From Aliidiomarina shirensis (GTDB lineage Bacteria > Pseudomonadota > Gammaproteobacteria > Enterobacterales > Alteromonadaceae): DNA of 64,000 bases. Location of the stretch: positions 248,001 through 312,000 of the forward strand of contig NZ_PIPP01000001.1 in assembly GCF_003987345.1 (NCBI RefSeq), given 5' to 3'. Positions within the stretch are counted from its first letter, which is position 1. Every line of letters begins with the position of its first letter. Shown here in pieces: positions 29,994 through 37,573 of the stretch. The position numbers and the translations under genes were made by a program. The notes below the pieces were generated by a model. It worked only from the letters and a program-made list of their open reading frames with translations, was not told the DNA's origin and did not search any database.

Positions 29994-30719
29994 ATGAGTG
30001 ATGTAATTGTGGCCTTACCAAAAGGGATTCGGCACACGGGAGTGGTAAACGAGTTAGGAGAATTACGTTGGCGGGTGCATGTAGCTCAAAACCGTAATGG
30101 TTTAGAGAGCTTAGTGGTTAAGCGCACTGCTAATTTACTCGTGCTGAGTGAAGAATTTGTGGGTTCGGCTACACGCGCTTTAATTAAGAAGCTGCATAAA
30201 TTAAATCCAGCGCTGCGAATTATGCTGTGGTGCGACAAATTAAACCATGCGCTCGATTACAAGTTTAATGAGCCAGCAGTATCTGGATATCTGCTAAATG
30301 AAGCCTCGATTGATGAAGTAAATCACGGTTGCCGAGTGGTTTCGCTTGGGCAAAGTTACACGCCTAATATTTTGCGGCAAATGGCTAAGCGCTACCAAGG
30401 CCCGCTACTTAAACACCCACTACTCAGCTCACTCAGCCGCAGGGAGCAGCAGATTTTTCAGCTGATAAGTACAGGGCTTACCGTAAGTTCTATTTCTGAG
30501 CGCCTATATATTTCAAGAAAGACAGTAAACACATTCCGCTATCGGTTATATCGAAAGTTAAATGTGGAGAATGATGTGCAGATTACGCACTTAGCCTACA
30601 AGTATGGCCTTATAAACCACGATATAAACAATAACCCGATTCATCAAACTATTGTGCCTGTTCATCCTGCACTAGCGCAAAATCCAGCGAACGATAGTAC
30701 CGCGCAAATAACCGCCTAA
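29994..30719 (+). CDS. UvrY/GacA-like LuxR-family regulator with degenerate receiver domain
   Basis: A 241-residue DNA-binding regulator. The C-terminal HTH (LSRREQQIF at 147-155 to HLAYKYGL at 199-206) is very close to E. coli UvrY, including ISRKTVNTFRYRLYRKLNV. The N-terminal 130 residues align with the UvrY receiver without large gaps, but the acidic pair is L8/P9, the phospho-acceptor position is S52, the threonine is W79 and the lysine is N102, so it cannot be phosphorylated in the usual way. Position upstream of uvrC-pgsA and the tRNA trio is exactly that of uvrY in E. coli. The last 35 residues are an extra tail. The start at 29994 has AAGGA; the 7-codon upstream extension is not supported. 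Confidence 0.85.
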   Translation: MSDVIVALPKGIRHTGVVNELGELRWRVHVAQNRNGLESLVVKRTANLLVLSEEFVGSATRALIKKLHKLNPALRIMLWCDKLNHALDYKFNEPAVSGYLLNEASIDEVNHGCRVVSLGQSYTPNILRQMAKRYQGPLLKHPLLSSLSRREQQIFQLISTGLTVSSISERLYISRKTVNTFRYRLYRKLNVENDVQITHLAYKYGLINHDINNNPIHQTIVPVHPALAQNPANDSTAQITA

Positions 30720-30836
30720 CACATGCAAGAGCGCAGACATCCGATAGGGGTTCTGGTAATCTAAGTATACGAATTGTGATGTATATAAGTGCGCATTTGC
30801 TGCACTTTAAACTTAGGTACTTGAACCCCTTTATCT

Positions 30837-32663
30837 ATGGCGAAAGAAAACCAATTTAACGCGCAAGATTTTCTTAAAAACTTAACTCACCAGCCGGGTG
30901 TTTATCGCATGTTTTCGGCTGACGGTGAGGTTATTTATGTGGGGAAAGCAAAGGACCTCCGCAAGCGTGTTACGAGCTATTTTCGGAAAAATGTTGATTC
31001 GGTTAAAACCCAAGCTTTAGTGAAGCAAATTGCACACATGGAAGTAACGGTAACCAACAGCGAAGCCGAGGCGTTGATATTAGAGAATAGCTTTATCAAA
31101 ACCCACATGCCGCGGTACAACGTGCTGTTGCGCGATGATAAATCTTATCCCTATATTTTTATCTCTGCACATGAGCATCCGCGTATTGCGTATCATCGCG
31201 GTACCCGGCGTGAAAAAGGTGAATACTTCGGGCCATTTCCCAACGGCAGTGCTGTTCGTGAAAGTTTACGTTTACTGCAGAAACTATTCCCAGTTCGTCA
31301 ATGTGATGATAGCTACTATCGGGCACGAAGCCGCCCGTGCTTGCAGCATCAGTTAAAACGCTGTTTAGCACCCTGTGTGGGTTTGCCAGAGAAAGATCAA
31401 TATGCCGAACAAGTTCAATTGGTAAAGCTTTTTTTGCGTGGTAAAAATAATGAAGTGATTAATACACTCGTTGGTGCGATGGAGCGGGCGAGTGAAAACT
31501 TGGAATTCGAGCGGGCTGGCATGTTGCGCGATCAAATTGTTGCTTTACGTCAGGTTCAAGAGCGCAATGCGGTTAGCGGAAGCCAGCATGAGTTAGATGC
31601 GATAGGTATATATAGAAATTCAGGGTTTACCTGCGTGCATTTGCTATCGATCCGACAAAACTCGGTGCAAGGAAGCCGTAGTTACTACCCCAAGGTGCCT
31701 GCGCACACGAGCGATACTGAAGTGTTGGAATCATTTTTAATTCAATATTACCTAAACCAACAGCATGGCCAGCGGGTTCCAGCGGAAATTATTGTTCCCG
31801 AGCAGTTGGAAAATAGAAGTGCCTTAAATGAACAGTTAAGTTTGGCATTAGATATGCGCGTGAAGCTCGTGCAACCAAAGCGCGGAGAGCGTCAGCAATA
31901 TTTAGCGTTAGCAACTAAGAATGCAATGAACGCTGTTGAGAGTAAGCTTGGGTTGCAATCCACGATGCAAACCCGATTTAAAGCACTGCACAAATTTCTA
32001 CAGCGCGAAACGCCTATTGAACGTATGGAATGCTTTGATATTTCGCATACTATGGGCGAAGAAACGGTAGCTTCTTGCGTTGTATTTGACCAAGATGGGC
32101 CGCGAAAATCCGATTATCGTCGTTTCAATATAAAAGGCATCACCGGTGGTGACGATTATGCGGCCATGGCACAGGCTTTAGAACGCCGTTATAAACAAGC
32201 CGTTGAACGCGAAAATGTACCTGATTTATTGTTGATCGATGGCGGCAAAGGGCAGTTAACGCAAGCGGAAGAGTATTTTCAAGATTGGCCTCATCCGCCT
32301 ATTTTACTGGGCGTCGCAAAGGGCGAGAGCCGGCGGCCAGGGTTAGAGACGCTTATCTTTGGTTTTAGCCGAAATACCGTTCATTTAGCGGCTGACGATC
32401 CAGCGCTGCATTTAATTCAACATATTCGTGATGAATCGCATCGTTTTGCAATTACCGGCCATCGTCAGCGCCGAGCTAAAGTAAGAAAAACATCTACGCT
32501 GGAAGAAATTCCAGCAGTTGGGAACAAGCGCCGGCAAAATTTACTTAAATATCTAGGTGGATTGCAGCAGGTAAAAAGCGCTAGTATAGAGCAGTTGGCA
32601 AATGTTCCTGGCATTAGCAGGGCGCTTGCGGAAACCATTTATTATGCGTTACGTGATGAATAA
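30837..32663 (+). CDS. uvrC: Excinuclease ABC subunit C
   Basis: The dual nuclease of nucleotide excision repair, 608 residues. The N-terminal GIY-YIG domain (PGVYRMF, then VIYVGKAKDLRKR) makes the 3' cut; a cysteine cluster (C173-like region RARSRPCLQHQLKRCLAPC) follows, then the UVR motif that binds UvrB (LRDQIVALRQVQE), the RNase H-like endonuclease that makes the 5' cut (MECFDISH and LLIDGGKGQL hold acidic residues), and two C-terminal helix-hairpin-helix motifs. The start codon lacks a good ribosome site; 117 bases separate it from the regulator. Confidence 0.97.
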   Translation: MAKENQFNAQDFLKNLTHQPGVYRMFSADGEVIYVGKAKDLRKRVTSYFRKNVDSVKTQALVKQIAHMEVTVTNSEAEALILENSFIKTHMPRYNVLLRDDKSYPYIFISAHEHPRIAYHRGTRREKGEYFGPFPNGSAVRESLRLLQKLFPVRQCDDSYYRARSRPCLQHQLKRCLAPCVGLPEKDQYAEQVQLVKLFLRGKNNEVINTLVGAMERASENLEFERAGMLRDQIVALRQVQERNAVSGSQHELDAIGIYRNSGFTCVHLLSIRQNSVQGSRSYYPKVPAHTSDTEVLESFLIQYYLNQQHGQRVPAEIIVPEQLENRSALNEQLSLALDMRVKLVQPKRGERQQYLALATKNAMNAVESKLGLQSTMQTRFKALHKFLQRETPIERMECFDISHTMGEETVASCVVFDQDGPRKSDYRRFNIKGITGGDDYAAMAQALERRYKQAVERENVPDLLLIDGGKGQLTQAEEYFQDWPHPPILLGVAKGESRRPGLETLIFGFSRNTVHLAADDPALHLIQHIRDESHRFAITGHRQRRAKVRKTSTLEEIPAVGNKRRQNLLKYLGGLQQVKSASIEQLANVPGISRALAETIYYALRDE

Positions 32664-32762
32664 GTTGATAATTAGGTGATAACGTTCGCATAAGCCTTTG
32701 CTATGTGGTTCTTAAGTACCTGAATTCCATAAACACAGATAAGAAAGTGAGATCAAGCCCTT

Positions 32763-33311
32763 ATGTGGAGCATTCCGAATATTATAACGTCTTTCCGGAT
32801 TATTTTGATTCCGGTTTTCCTCGCTGTGTTCTATCTGCCTATCGAGTACGCTCACTTTTATGCTGCGCTCATTTTCGTATTAGCCGCAATAACGGATGGA
32901 ATTGACGGTTATGTAGCGCGTAAACTGGAACAACAAACAAAGTTTGGTGCATTTCTAGATCCGGTGGCTGATAAAATTATGGTAGCGGCCGCACTTATTG
33001 TGGTGGTGGAATACCATCAAACGCTTTGGATAACTATTCCAGCGCTATTAATTATCAGCCGTGAGCTTATTATTTCAGCTTTGCGTGAATGGATGGCGGA
33101 AATCGGTAAACGCGATAGTGTAGCGGTATCTACTATTGGCAAAGTAAAAACGACCGCACAAATGATAGCCCTTACGGGTTTGTTGTGGAGCGCGAATACC
33201 TTCGTATATGTAATTGGCGCCATGGCGATCTATGTGGCTGCAATTTTAACGGTGTGGTCGATGTATATTTACCTCACTGCTGCATGGGCTGACCTAACAA
33301 AAGACAGTTAA
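32763..33311 (+). CDS. pgsA: CDP-diacylglycerol--glycerol-3-phosphate 3-phosphatidyltransferase
   Basis: The committed step of phosphatidylglycerol and cardiolipin synthesis, in the inner membrane. The CDP-alcohol transferase signature is complete: DGIDGYVARKL followed by GAFLDPVADK. Four to five membrane segments in 182 residues match the E. coli protein. It begins MWSIPNIITSFRI, near the canonical MQFNIPTLLTLFRV. The uvrC-pgsA-tRNA order is conserved with E. coli. Confidence 0.96.
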   Translation: MWSIPNIITSFRIILIPVFLAVFYLPIEYAHFYAALIFVLAAITDGIDGYVARKLEQQTKFGAFLDPVADKIMVAAALIVVVEYHQTLWITIPALLIISRELIISALREWMAEIGKRDSVAVSTIGKVKTTAQMIALTGLLWSANTFVYVIGAMAIYVAAILTVWSMYIYLTAAWADLTKDS

Positions 33312-33375
33312 TAAGCTATATTTTAGCCATTTCATTCAAAAAATAGGCAAACAGCTTAAAAATCGAAATTTATTG

Positions 33376-33403
33376 TTGACTGAAATCAAGGGACAGGTAG
33401 AAT
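33376..33403 (+). promoter_or_regulatory. Promoter of the Gly-Cys-Leu tRNA operon
   Basis: TTGACT (33376-33381), 16-base spacer, TAGAAT (33398-33403), then a GC-rich start region. It is well placed for the tRNA at 33448. Confidence 0.75.
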
Positions 33404-33447
33404 GCACAGCCACTGGGGCAACGCCCTGGTGAGAAATAAAGTGAAGC

Positions 33448-33522
33448 GCGGGAATAGCTCAGTGGTAGAGCACAACCTTGCCAAGGTTGGGGTCGCGAGT
33501 TCGAATCTCGTTTCCCGCTCCA
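33448..33522 (+). tRNA. glyW: tRNA-Gly (anticodon GCC)
   Basis: A 75-nucleotide cloverleaf with acceptor GCGGGAA, anticodon loop TTGCCAA and encoded CCA. It is one D-loop base shorter than E. coli glyW. First of three tRNA genes after pgsA. Confidence 0.97.
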
Positions 33523-33539
33523 AACTTTATTTTAACCCA

Positions 33540-33613
33540 GGCGGGTTGGCAGAATGGCTATGCAGCGGATTGCAAATCCGTGGATCTCGGTTCGACTCCG
33601 GGACCCGCCTCCA
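33540..33613 (+). tRNA. cysT: tRNA-Cys (anticodon GCA)
   Basis: A 74-nucleotide cloverleaf with acceptor GGCGGGT, anticodon loop TTGCAAA and encoded CCA, 17 bases after tRNA-Gly. Confidence 0.97.
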
Positions 33614-33676
33614 GTTTTCTAGAACTTCTAAAGTTCTACACAGCATTACAACACTAGAAATAGTGCCTACTGAAAA

Positions 33677-33763
33677 GCCCGGGTGGTGAAATTGGTAGAC
33701 ACAAGGGATTTAAAATCCCTCGCTGGAAACAGCGTGCCGGTTCGAGTCCGGCCCCGGGCACCA
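33677..33763 (+). tRNA. leuZ: tRNA-Leu (anticodon UAA)
   Basis: An 87-nucleotide class II tRNA with acceptor GCCCGGG, anticodon loop TTTAAAA, a long variable arm and encoded CCA. glyW-cysT-leuZ order is as in E. coli. The 176 bases after it show no clear terminator. Confidence 0.97.
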
Positions 33764-33939
33764 TTTCTAAGTATCTTTTGCAAGCATCCTAATTTAAGTT
33801 TTTAATTCCTAATCTGTTAAATATCATGGAATAACTATACCTAATGCATTCGCGGGAGAATGGATTTCGGGCTTTTGGCGCGAAGTTGGGGCCTTAGTGG
33901 TTGATACTGCAGTTCTTTGTATGATTAGGGAACGGCATA

Positions 33940-34851
33940 CTAACGGCTACGGTTCTCGATTACATGCTGCAACCAATTCACCAAGGCAACAATTGCCATT
34001 TCGCGTTGGCTTTCTCTGCGAACGGAAATGTGGAGGCCATGGCGGCTGGTAAGCCGAAAACCGGGTACTTCTTTTAACCCTGCTTCGATGGCCGCGCGCG
34101 CATAAAAATCGGGTAACAGGAGTAACCTATTGGTAAATTGCCCCAGTTCCACTGCCATACTCGTGTTATTTACTAATTGCACCTGATCTGCCGATATTTT
34201 AGTATCAAATTCCTTGGTCCAACGATCCCAATCTTTATTGGTGTTCACAGCTACAAACTTACAATCGCTCAATGTTTTATTGCAAGGCTCTGAAACACTA
34301 TCAGAACGCATTAAAATCAGTTGGCTATCGCTTAGTAACCAGTTTGCTATCGCTTTCTGCGCGGGGGCAGAGAAGGTAAGTAGTGCATCGAGTTCACCAT
34401 GCAGTAGTTCATGTGTTAACGGAGCTTCGTTTTGTCTGCTTAAATATTCAGGAACCTGTACACATTGTAACTCTAGATGAGGGTATAATTGGTTGAATTC
34501 GGAGAGCATAGGGCCCAACCACCAGCGTAGTAGTTCGCTACTGATACCGAGTGTTAGGGTACGGCGGGCGTGTTCACCATTTTTCATTGTGCGCTTTACT
34601 AACCGCTCAACTTGTCGAAACACTCTTGATAAATCAGGGGCTAAGGCATCACCTGCGGGGGTTAATGCATGTACTCGGTTATCTCGTTGGATTAAACGGA
34701 TGCCTAATTGTTCTTCAAGGGTGGTGATTTGGCGGCTAATAGCGGATTGGGTAACGCTAAGCTCGGCTGCCGCCGCTTTAAAACTACCCAAGCGGGCAAC
34801 CGTTTCAAATACCCGCAATGCATTTAATGATGGGAAATTATTATTTTTCAT
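33940..34851 (-). CDS. LysR-family transcriptional regulator (GcvA-like)
   Basis: A 303-residue LysR protein. The HTH is FPSLNALRVFETVARLGSF then AAELSVTQSAISRQI, followed by the effector-binding domain with two lobes. The opening FPSLNALRVFETV and the IENRSR end resemble the GcvA branch. It diverges from the LysE-type exporter, with a T-N11-A palindrome between, so it most likely controls that gene and itself, in response to an unknown amino acid. The ATG at 34851 gives MKNNNFPSL; a GTG 12 bases earlier is also possible. Confidence 0.9.
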   Translation of the reverse strand: MKNNNFPSLNALRVFETVARLGSFKAAAAELSVTQSAISRQITTLEEQLGIRLIQRDNRVHALTPAGDALAPDLSRVFRQVERLVKRTMKNGEHARRTLTLGISSELLRWWLGPMLSEFNQLYPHLELQCVQVPEYLSRQNEAPLTHELLHGELDALLTFSAPAQKAIANWLLSDSQLILMRSDSVSEPCNKTLSDCKFVAVNTNKDWDRWTKEFDTKISADQVQLVNNTSMAVELGQFTNRLLLLPDFYARAAIEAGLKEVPGFRLTSRHGLHISVRRESQREMAIVALVNWLQHVIENRSR

Positions 34852-34931
34852 TTTTGGCCACACCTATTGTTAATGCTTAAAAAACCGCCGTGCTGACAAC
34901 CCGCATGGATTTCTTATTAATCAAAACATGT

Positions 34932-34944
34932 TGATTTTAAATCA
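34932..34944. promoter_or_regulatory. LysR-type operator (T-N11-A palindrome)
   Basis: The perfect 13-base palindrome TGATTT-T-AAATCA has the T-N11-A shape used by LysR proteins and lies in the divergent region between the regulator and the exporter. Confidence 0.6.
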
Positions 34945-35016
34945 TCATAATAAATTACCAGAATGAGCGCAAATATGTTTATTTATATGCGCTTAGAGCA
35001 GGAGATTGCTTTTAGA

Positions 35017-35697
35017 ATGTTAGATGATGTTTTTGCAGGCCGATATTTCGCTGAGTTCCTCGCTATGGCCATAGCACATGCACTAGCGGTGATGAGCCCA
35101 GGCCCTGATTTTGCAGTAGTGAGCCGCTACAGTGTGCGCCATGGCTCCCGAATAGCAACGTGGGTGAGTGCCGGTATTGGCACCGGTATTTTGGTTCACG
35201 TTACCTATTCAATACTTGGTTTAGCGTTAGTTATCAATCAAACGCCGTGGCTTTATCAAATGCTGCTTTTAATTGCGAGCGCATATTTCTTTTGGCTAGG
35301 TTGGAACGCACTGCGTTCTGCGCCAATACCCGTTAGCCGTGCAGCGGAATCCGGCGATGGTGAACAAACGGTGGCCGTGGTTCCACAGATTTCAGTAGGG
35401 CGCGCTTTCGTCATTGGCTTTTTAACCAACGGCCTGAACATCAAAGCTACCATGTTTTTCTTAGCGCTGTTCACGTCGATTATTTCTGTACAAACACCAC
35501 TGTTAGTAAAAGTTGGATACGGTACGTATTTAGCCATCGCTACTTTCGCTTGGTTCGCTGCGCTCTCGTTTATGATTGGTAAAACTAGAATACGGACTAT
35601 TTTATTAAGCCATGGTTATTGGTTTGATAGAGTTATGGGTTTGGTTTTATGGTTGTTAGCAATCCATTTACTTTGGCAGTGGTGGCAGTACCCCTGA
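35017..35697 (+). CDS. LysE/RhtB-family amino-acid exporter
   Basis: A 226-residue six-segment membrane protein. The family signature MSPGPDFAVVSRYSVRHG lies after the first helix, and GRAFVIGFLTNGLNIKATMFFLALF matches the second half. Exporters of this family remove threonine, homoserine, lysine or dipeptides. I place the start at ATG 35017 (AGGAG 12 bases upstream), giving the usual short N-terminus; a frame from 34963 exists. Regulation by the divergent LysR gene is likely. Confidence 0.88.
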   Translation: MLDDVFAGRYFAEFLAMAIAHALAVMSPGPDFAVVSRYSVRHGSRIATWVSAGIGTGILVHVTYSILGLALVINQTPWLYQMLLLIASAYFFWLGWNALRSAPIPVSRAAESGDGEQTVAVVPQISVGRAFVIGFLTNGLNIKATMFFLALFTSIISVQTPLLVKVGYGTYLAIATFAWFAALSFMIGKTRIRTILLSHGYWFDRVMGLVLWLLAIHLLWQWWQYP

Positions 35698-35766
35698 TTC
35701 CGGTATACTCTCGATATTGATTTTTAATATTTTTATTTTTAGCTATAGCTTTCAAAAGGCCGTTAA

Positions 35767-36666
35767 ATGCAGTTATTTGTGAATGATCTTACCGTAATCG
35801 ATTTTTCTTATCTGTGCCCAGAGCGGGGGATAGTGGGAGAAAGCTGGATTGTGGATATTATTCTTGATGGTTCGTTGAATGATCAATCCATGGTGCTAGA
35901 TTTTGGCCGGGTTAAAAAACAAGTAAAGGCAATTATTGACCAATCGGTTGATCATAAACTGCTCATACCAACGGAACATGTGTTTACACAAGTAACACGC
36001 GAAGAAGCAGGAACGCACTACTGGGTTGATTTTTTACGCCCAAACAAATCGATTCATTTGTATTGTCCGGCCGATGCATACGCCTTCATTGATTCTGATA
36101 CGATTACCCAAGAATCAACTATTGCCTATCTGCAGGCGGTGATAAAGCGTGAATTGCCAGCAAATGTTAAGGGGCTCGAGCTCACTTTGCGGGCCGAAGA
36201 AATGAACGGATTTTATTATCATTATACGCACGGTTTAAAAAAGCATGATGGTAATTGCCAACGCATTGCTCACGGTCATCGTTCAGCCATTAAAATTTTC
36301 ATCGACGGAATGCGCAGCCCCGCATGGGAGCAACGTTGGTCGCGCCGCTGGGAGGATATCTACGTGGGAACGGCTGAGGACGTGGGCGAGGCGAGCAGTT
36401 TGAAGTTAAGTGCTGCCGCAAGAAAACACACCGGTGAGCACCATATTTGCTATTCGTACATGGCGGAACAGGGCCTGTTTGAATTGATTTTGCCGGCGCA
36501 AGAGAACGAAGTTATGTTTACGGATACTACGGTTGAATGTATTGCCGATTATGTGGCACATGAAATTGCTAAAACAATTGCGGCAGAATCAATGCCAACC
36601 CATACGCCCGAGGTGAAAGTAATTGCTTTTGAGGGCGTAGGTAAAGGAGCGATAGGTTATGCATAA
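35767..36666 (+). CDS. Two-domain 6-pyruvoyl-tetrahydropterin synthase/QueD-like protein
   Basis: A 299-residue fusion of two PTPS-like domains (about 1-145 and 146-299). The N-domain keeps the catalytic Asp-His pair (D62, H63 in VDHKLLIP) and the pterin-binding glutamate region (LRAEEMNGFYY, E144/E145) but has C17, V23 and E25 where the three zinc histidines should be. The C-domain has the full zinc set (H155, H169, H171), the catalytic cysteine (C164 in GNCQR) and E289, but L237-F238 at the Asp-His place. In QueD and PTPS these residues come together across subunits, so the fusion may form one composite site. The M23 gene overlaps its end by eight bases. The reaction is not known. Confidence 0.8.
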   Translation: MQLFVNDLTVIDFSYLCPERGIVGESWIVDIILDGSLNDQSMVLDFGRVKKQVKAIIDQSVDHKLLIPTEHVFTQVTREEAGTHYWVDFLRPNKSIHLYCPADAYAFIDSDTITQESTIAYLQAVIKRELPANVKGLELTLRAEEMNGFYYHYTHGLKKHDGNCQRIAHGHRSAIKIFIDGMRSPAWEQRWSRRWEDIYVGTAEDVGEASSLKLSAAARKHTGEHHICYSYMAEQGLFELILPAQENEVMFTDTTVECIADYVAHEIAKTIAAESMPTHTPEVKVIAFEGVGKGAIGYA

Positions 36667-37513
36667 TATGTTTCGAAAGCTAATCCAGGCCCCGCTTATT
36701 GCATTTTTTGCGATTACAGCGATATGGTCGGCGAATGCGCTTGCCGAAAATAACTCAAGTATAGCTCCCTCAATTTCGGGAGAATTTGTACAAGGCGCGA
36801 TGATTGTTGGCCGTACCGCGCCTGATGCAGACGTTACGCTCAACGGCGAATCTCTGAAAGTAGGGCGGGATGGATATTTTGTGTTTGGTATTGGCCGGGA
36901 TGATGAAGGCGATATTGAACTCAAGATTACATCGTCCACAGGTGAACAATGGCAACAGCAATTTGCAATTGAAAGCCGTGAATTTAATATCCAGCGTGTG
37001 GATGGTTTGCCCCAGCGCACGGTAACCCCCGATCCTGAAGTGCAAGCGCTGATACGCGCCGATAATGTTAAAATTGGCGCGGCGCGTGATATTGATAGTG
37101 ATCGTTTGAACTTCACTGAAGCCTTTATTTGGCCTGCTGAGGGTCGAATTAGCGGTGTGTATGGCAGCCAACGAATATTGAATGGTAATCCGAGCGCTCC
37201 ACACTGGGGGCTTGATATCGCCGCGCCTACCGGAACACCGGTTTACGCGCCAGCAGGCGGCGAAGTGCGGTTAACGGCTGCAGATATGGTGCTTTCTGGT
37301 GGCACCATTATAATCGATCATGGCCACAATATTTTTTCTAGCTTTCTACATTTGCACGCTATTCATGTAGAAGAAGGGCAAGTTGTTGAGCCTGGCGATT
37401 TAATTGGTGAAATAGGTGCTACTGGCCGCGCTACTGGCCCACATTTAGATTGGCGCATGAATTGGGGTTCAGTTCGTGTGGATCCCGCGTTACTCTTACC
37501 CGAACGCGAATAG
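36659..37513 (+). CDS. Periplasmic M23 family metallopeptidase (LytM/EnvC type)
   Basis: A 284-residue exported protein. Residues 1-28 form a signal peptide ending in ALA. An N-terminal beta-rich region (30-110) precedes the M23 domain with zinc ligands in HWGLDIAAP (H and D), and HLHAIHV and GPHLDWRM at the second and third motifs. All active-site positions are present, so it is probably an active peptidoglycan endopeptidase, not a silent EnvC-like activator. GGAG precedes the ATG inside the upstream gene, which suggests coupled translation. Confidence 0.9.
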   Translation: MHNMFRKLIQAPLIAFFAITAIWSANALAENNSSIAPSISGEFVQGAMIVGRTAPDADVTLNGESLKVGRDGYFVFGIGRDDEGDIELKITSSTGEQWQQQFAIESREFNIQRVDGLPQRTVTPDPEVQALIRADNVKIGAARDIDSDRLNFTEAFIWPAEGRISGVYGSQRILNGNPSAPHWGLDIAAPTGTPVYAPAGGEVRLTAADMVLSGGTIIIDHGHNIFSSFLHLHAIHVEEGQVVEPGDLIGEIGATGRATGPHLDWRMNWGSVRVDPALLLPERE

Positions 37514-37525
37514 ATTTTAATCTTT

Positions 37526-37567
37526 TTTTTGGCGCTAACGCTGCACCGGTAACGTTAGCGCCAAAAA
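37526..37567. repeat. Inverted repeat between M23 and M61 genes with reversed A/T polarity
   Basis: A 15-base perfect stem (37526-37540 with 37553-37567): T5 GGCGCTAACG / CGTTAGCGCC A5, loop 12. The T run is before and the A run after the stem on the plus strand and the same holds on the minus strand, opposite to an intrinsic terminator, although it is exactly at a convergent junction. Confidence 0.7.
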
Positions 37568-37573
37568 GCTAAT

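Noticed and set aside
30781-30812. Hairpin AAGTGC / GCACTT upstream of uvrC as a terminator for the regulator gene
   Set aside because: Only six pairs, a nine-base AT-containing loop and no U tract; too weak to call.
33764-33939. Integration site for a mobile element at the tRNA-Leu 3' end
   Set aside because: tRNA-Leu is intact, but no direct repeat of its 3' end and no integrase follow; the next gene is an ordinary LysR regulator.
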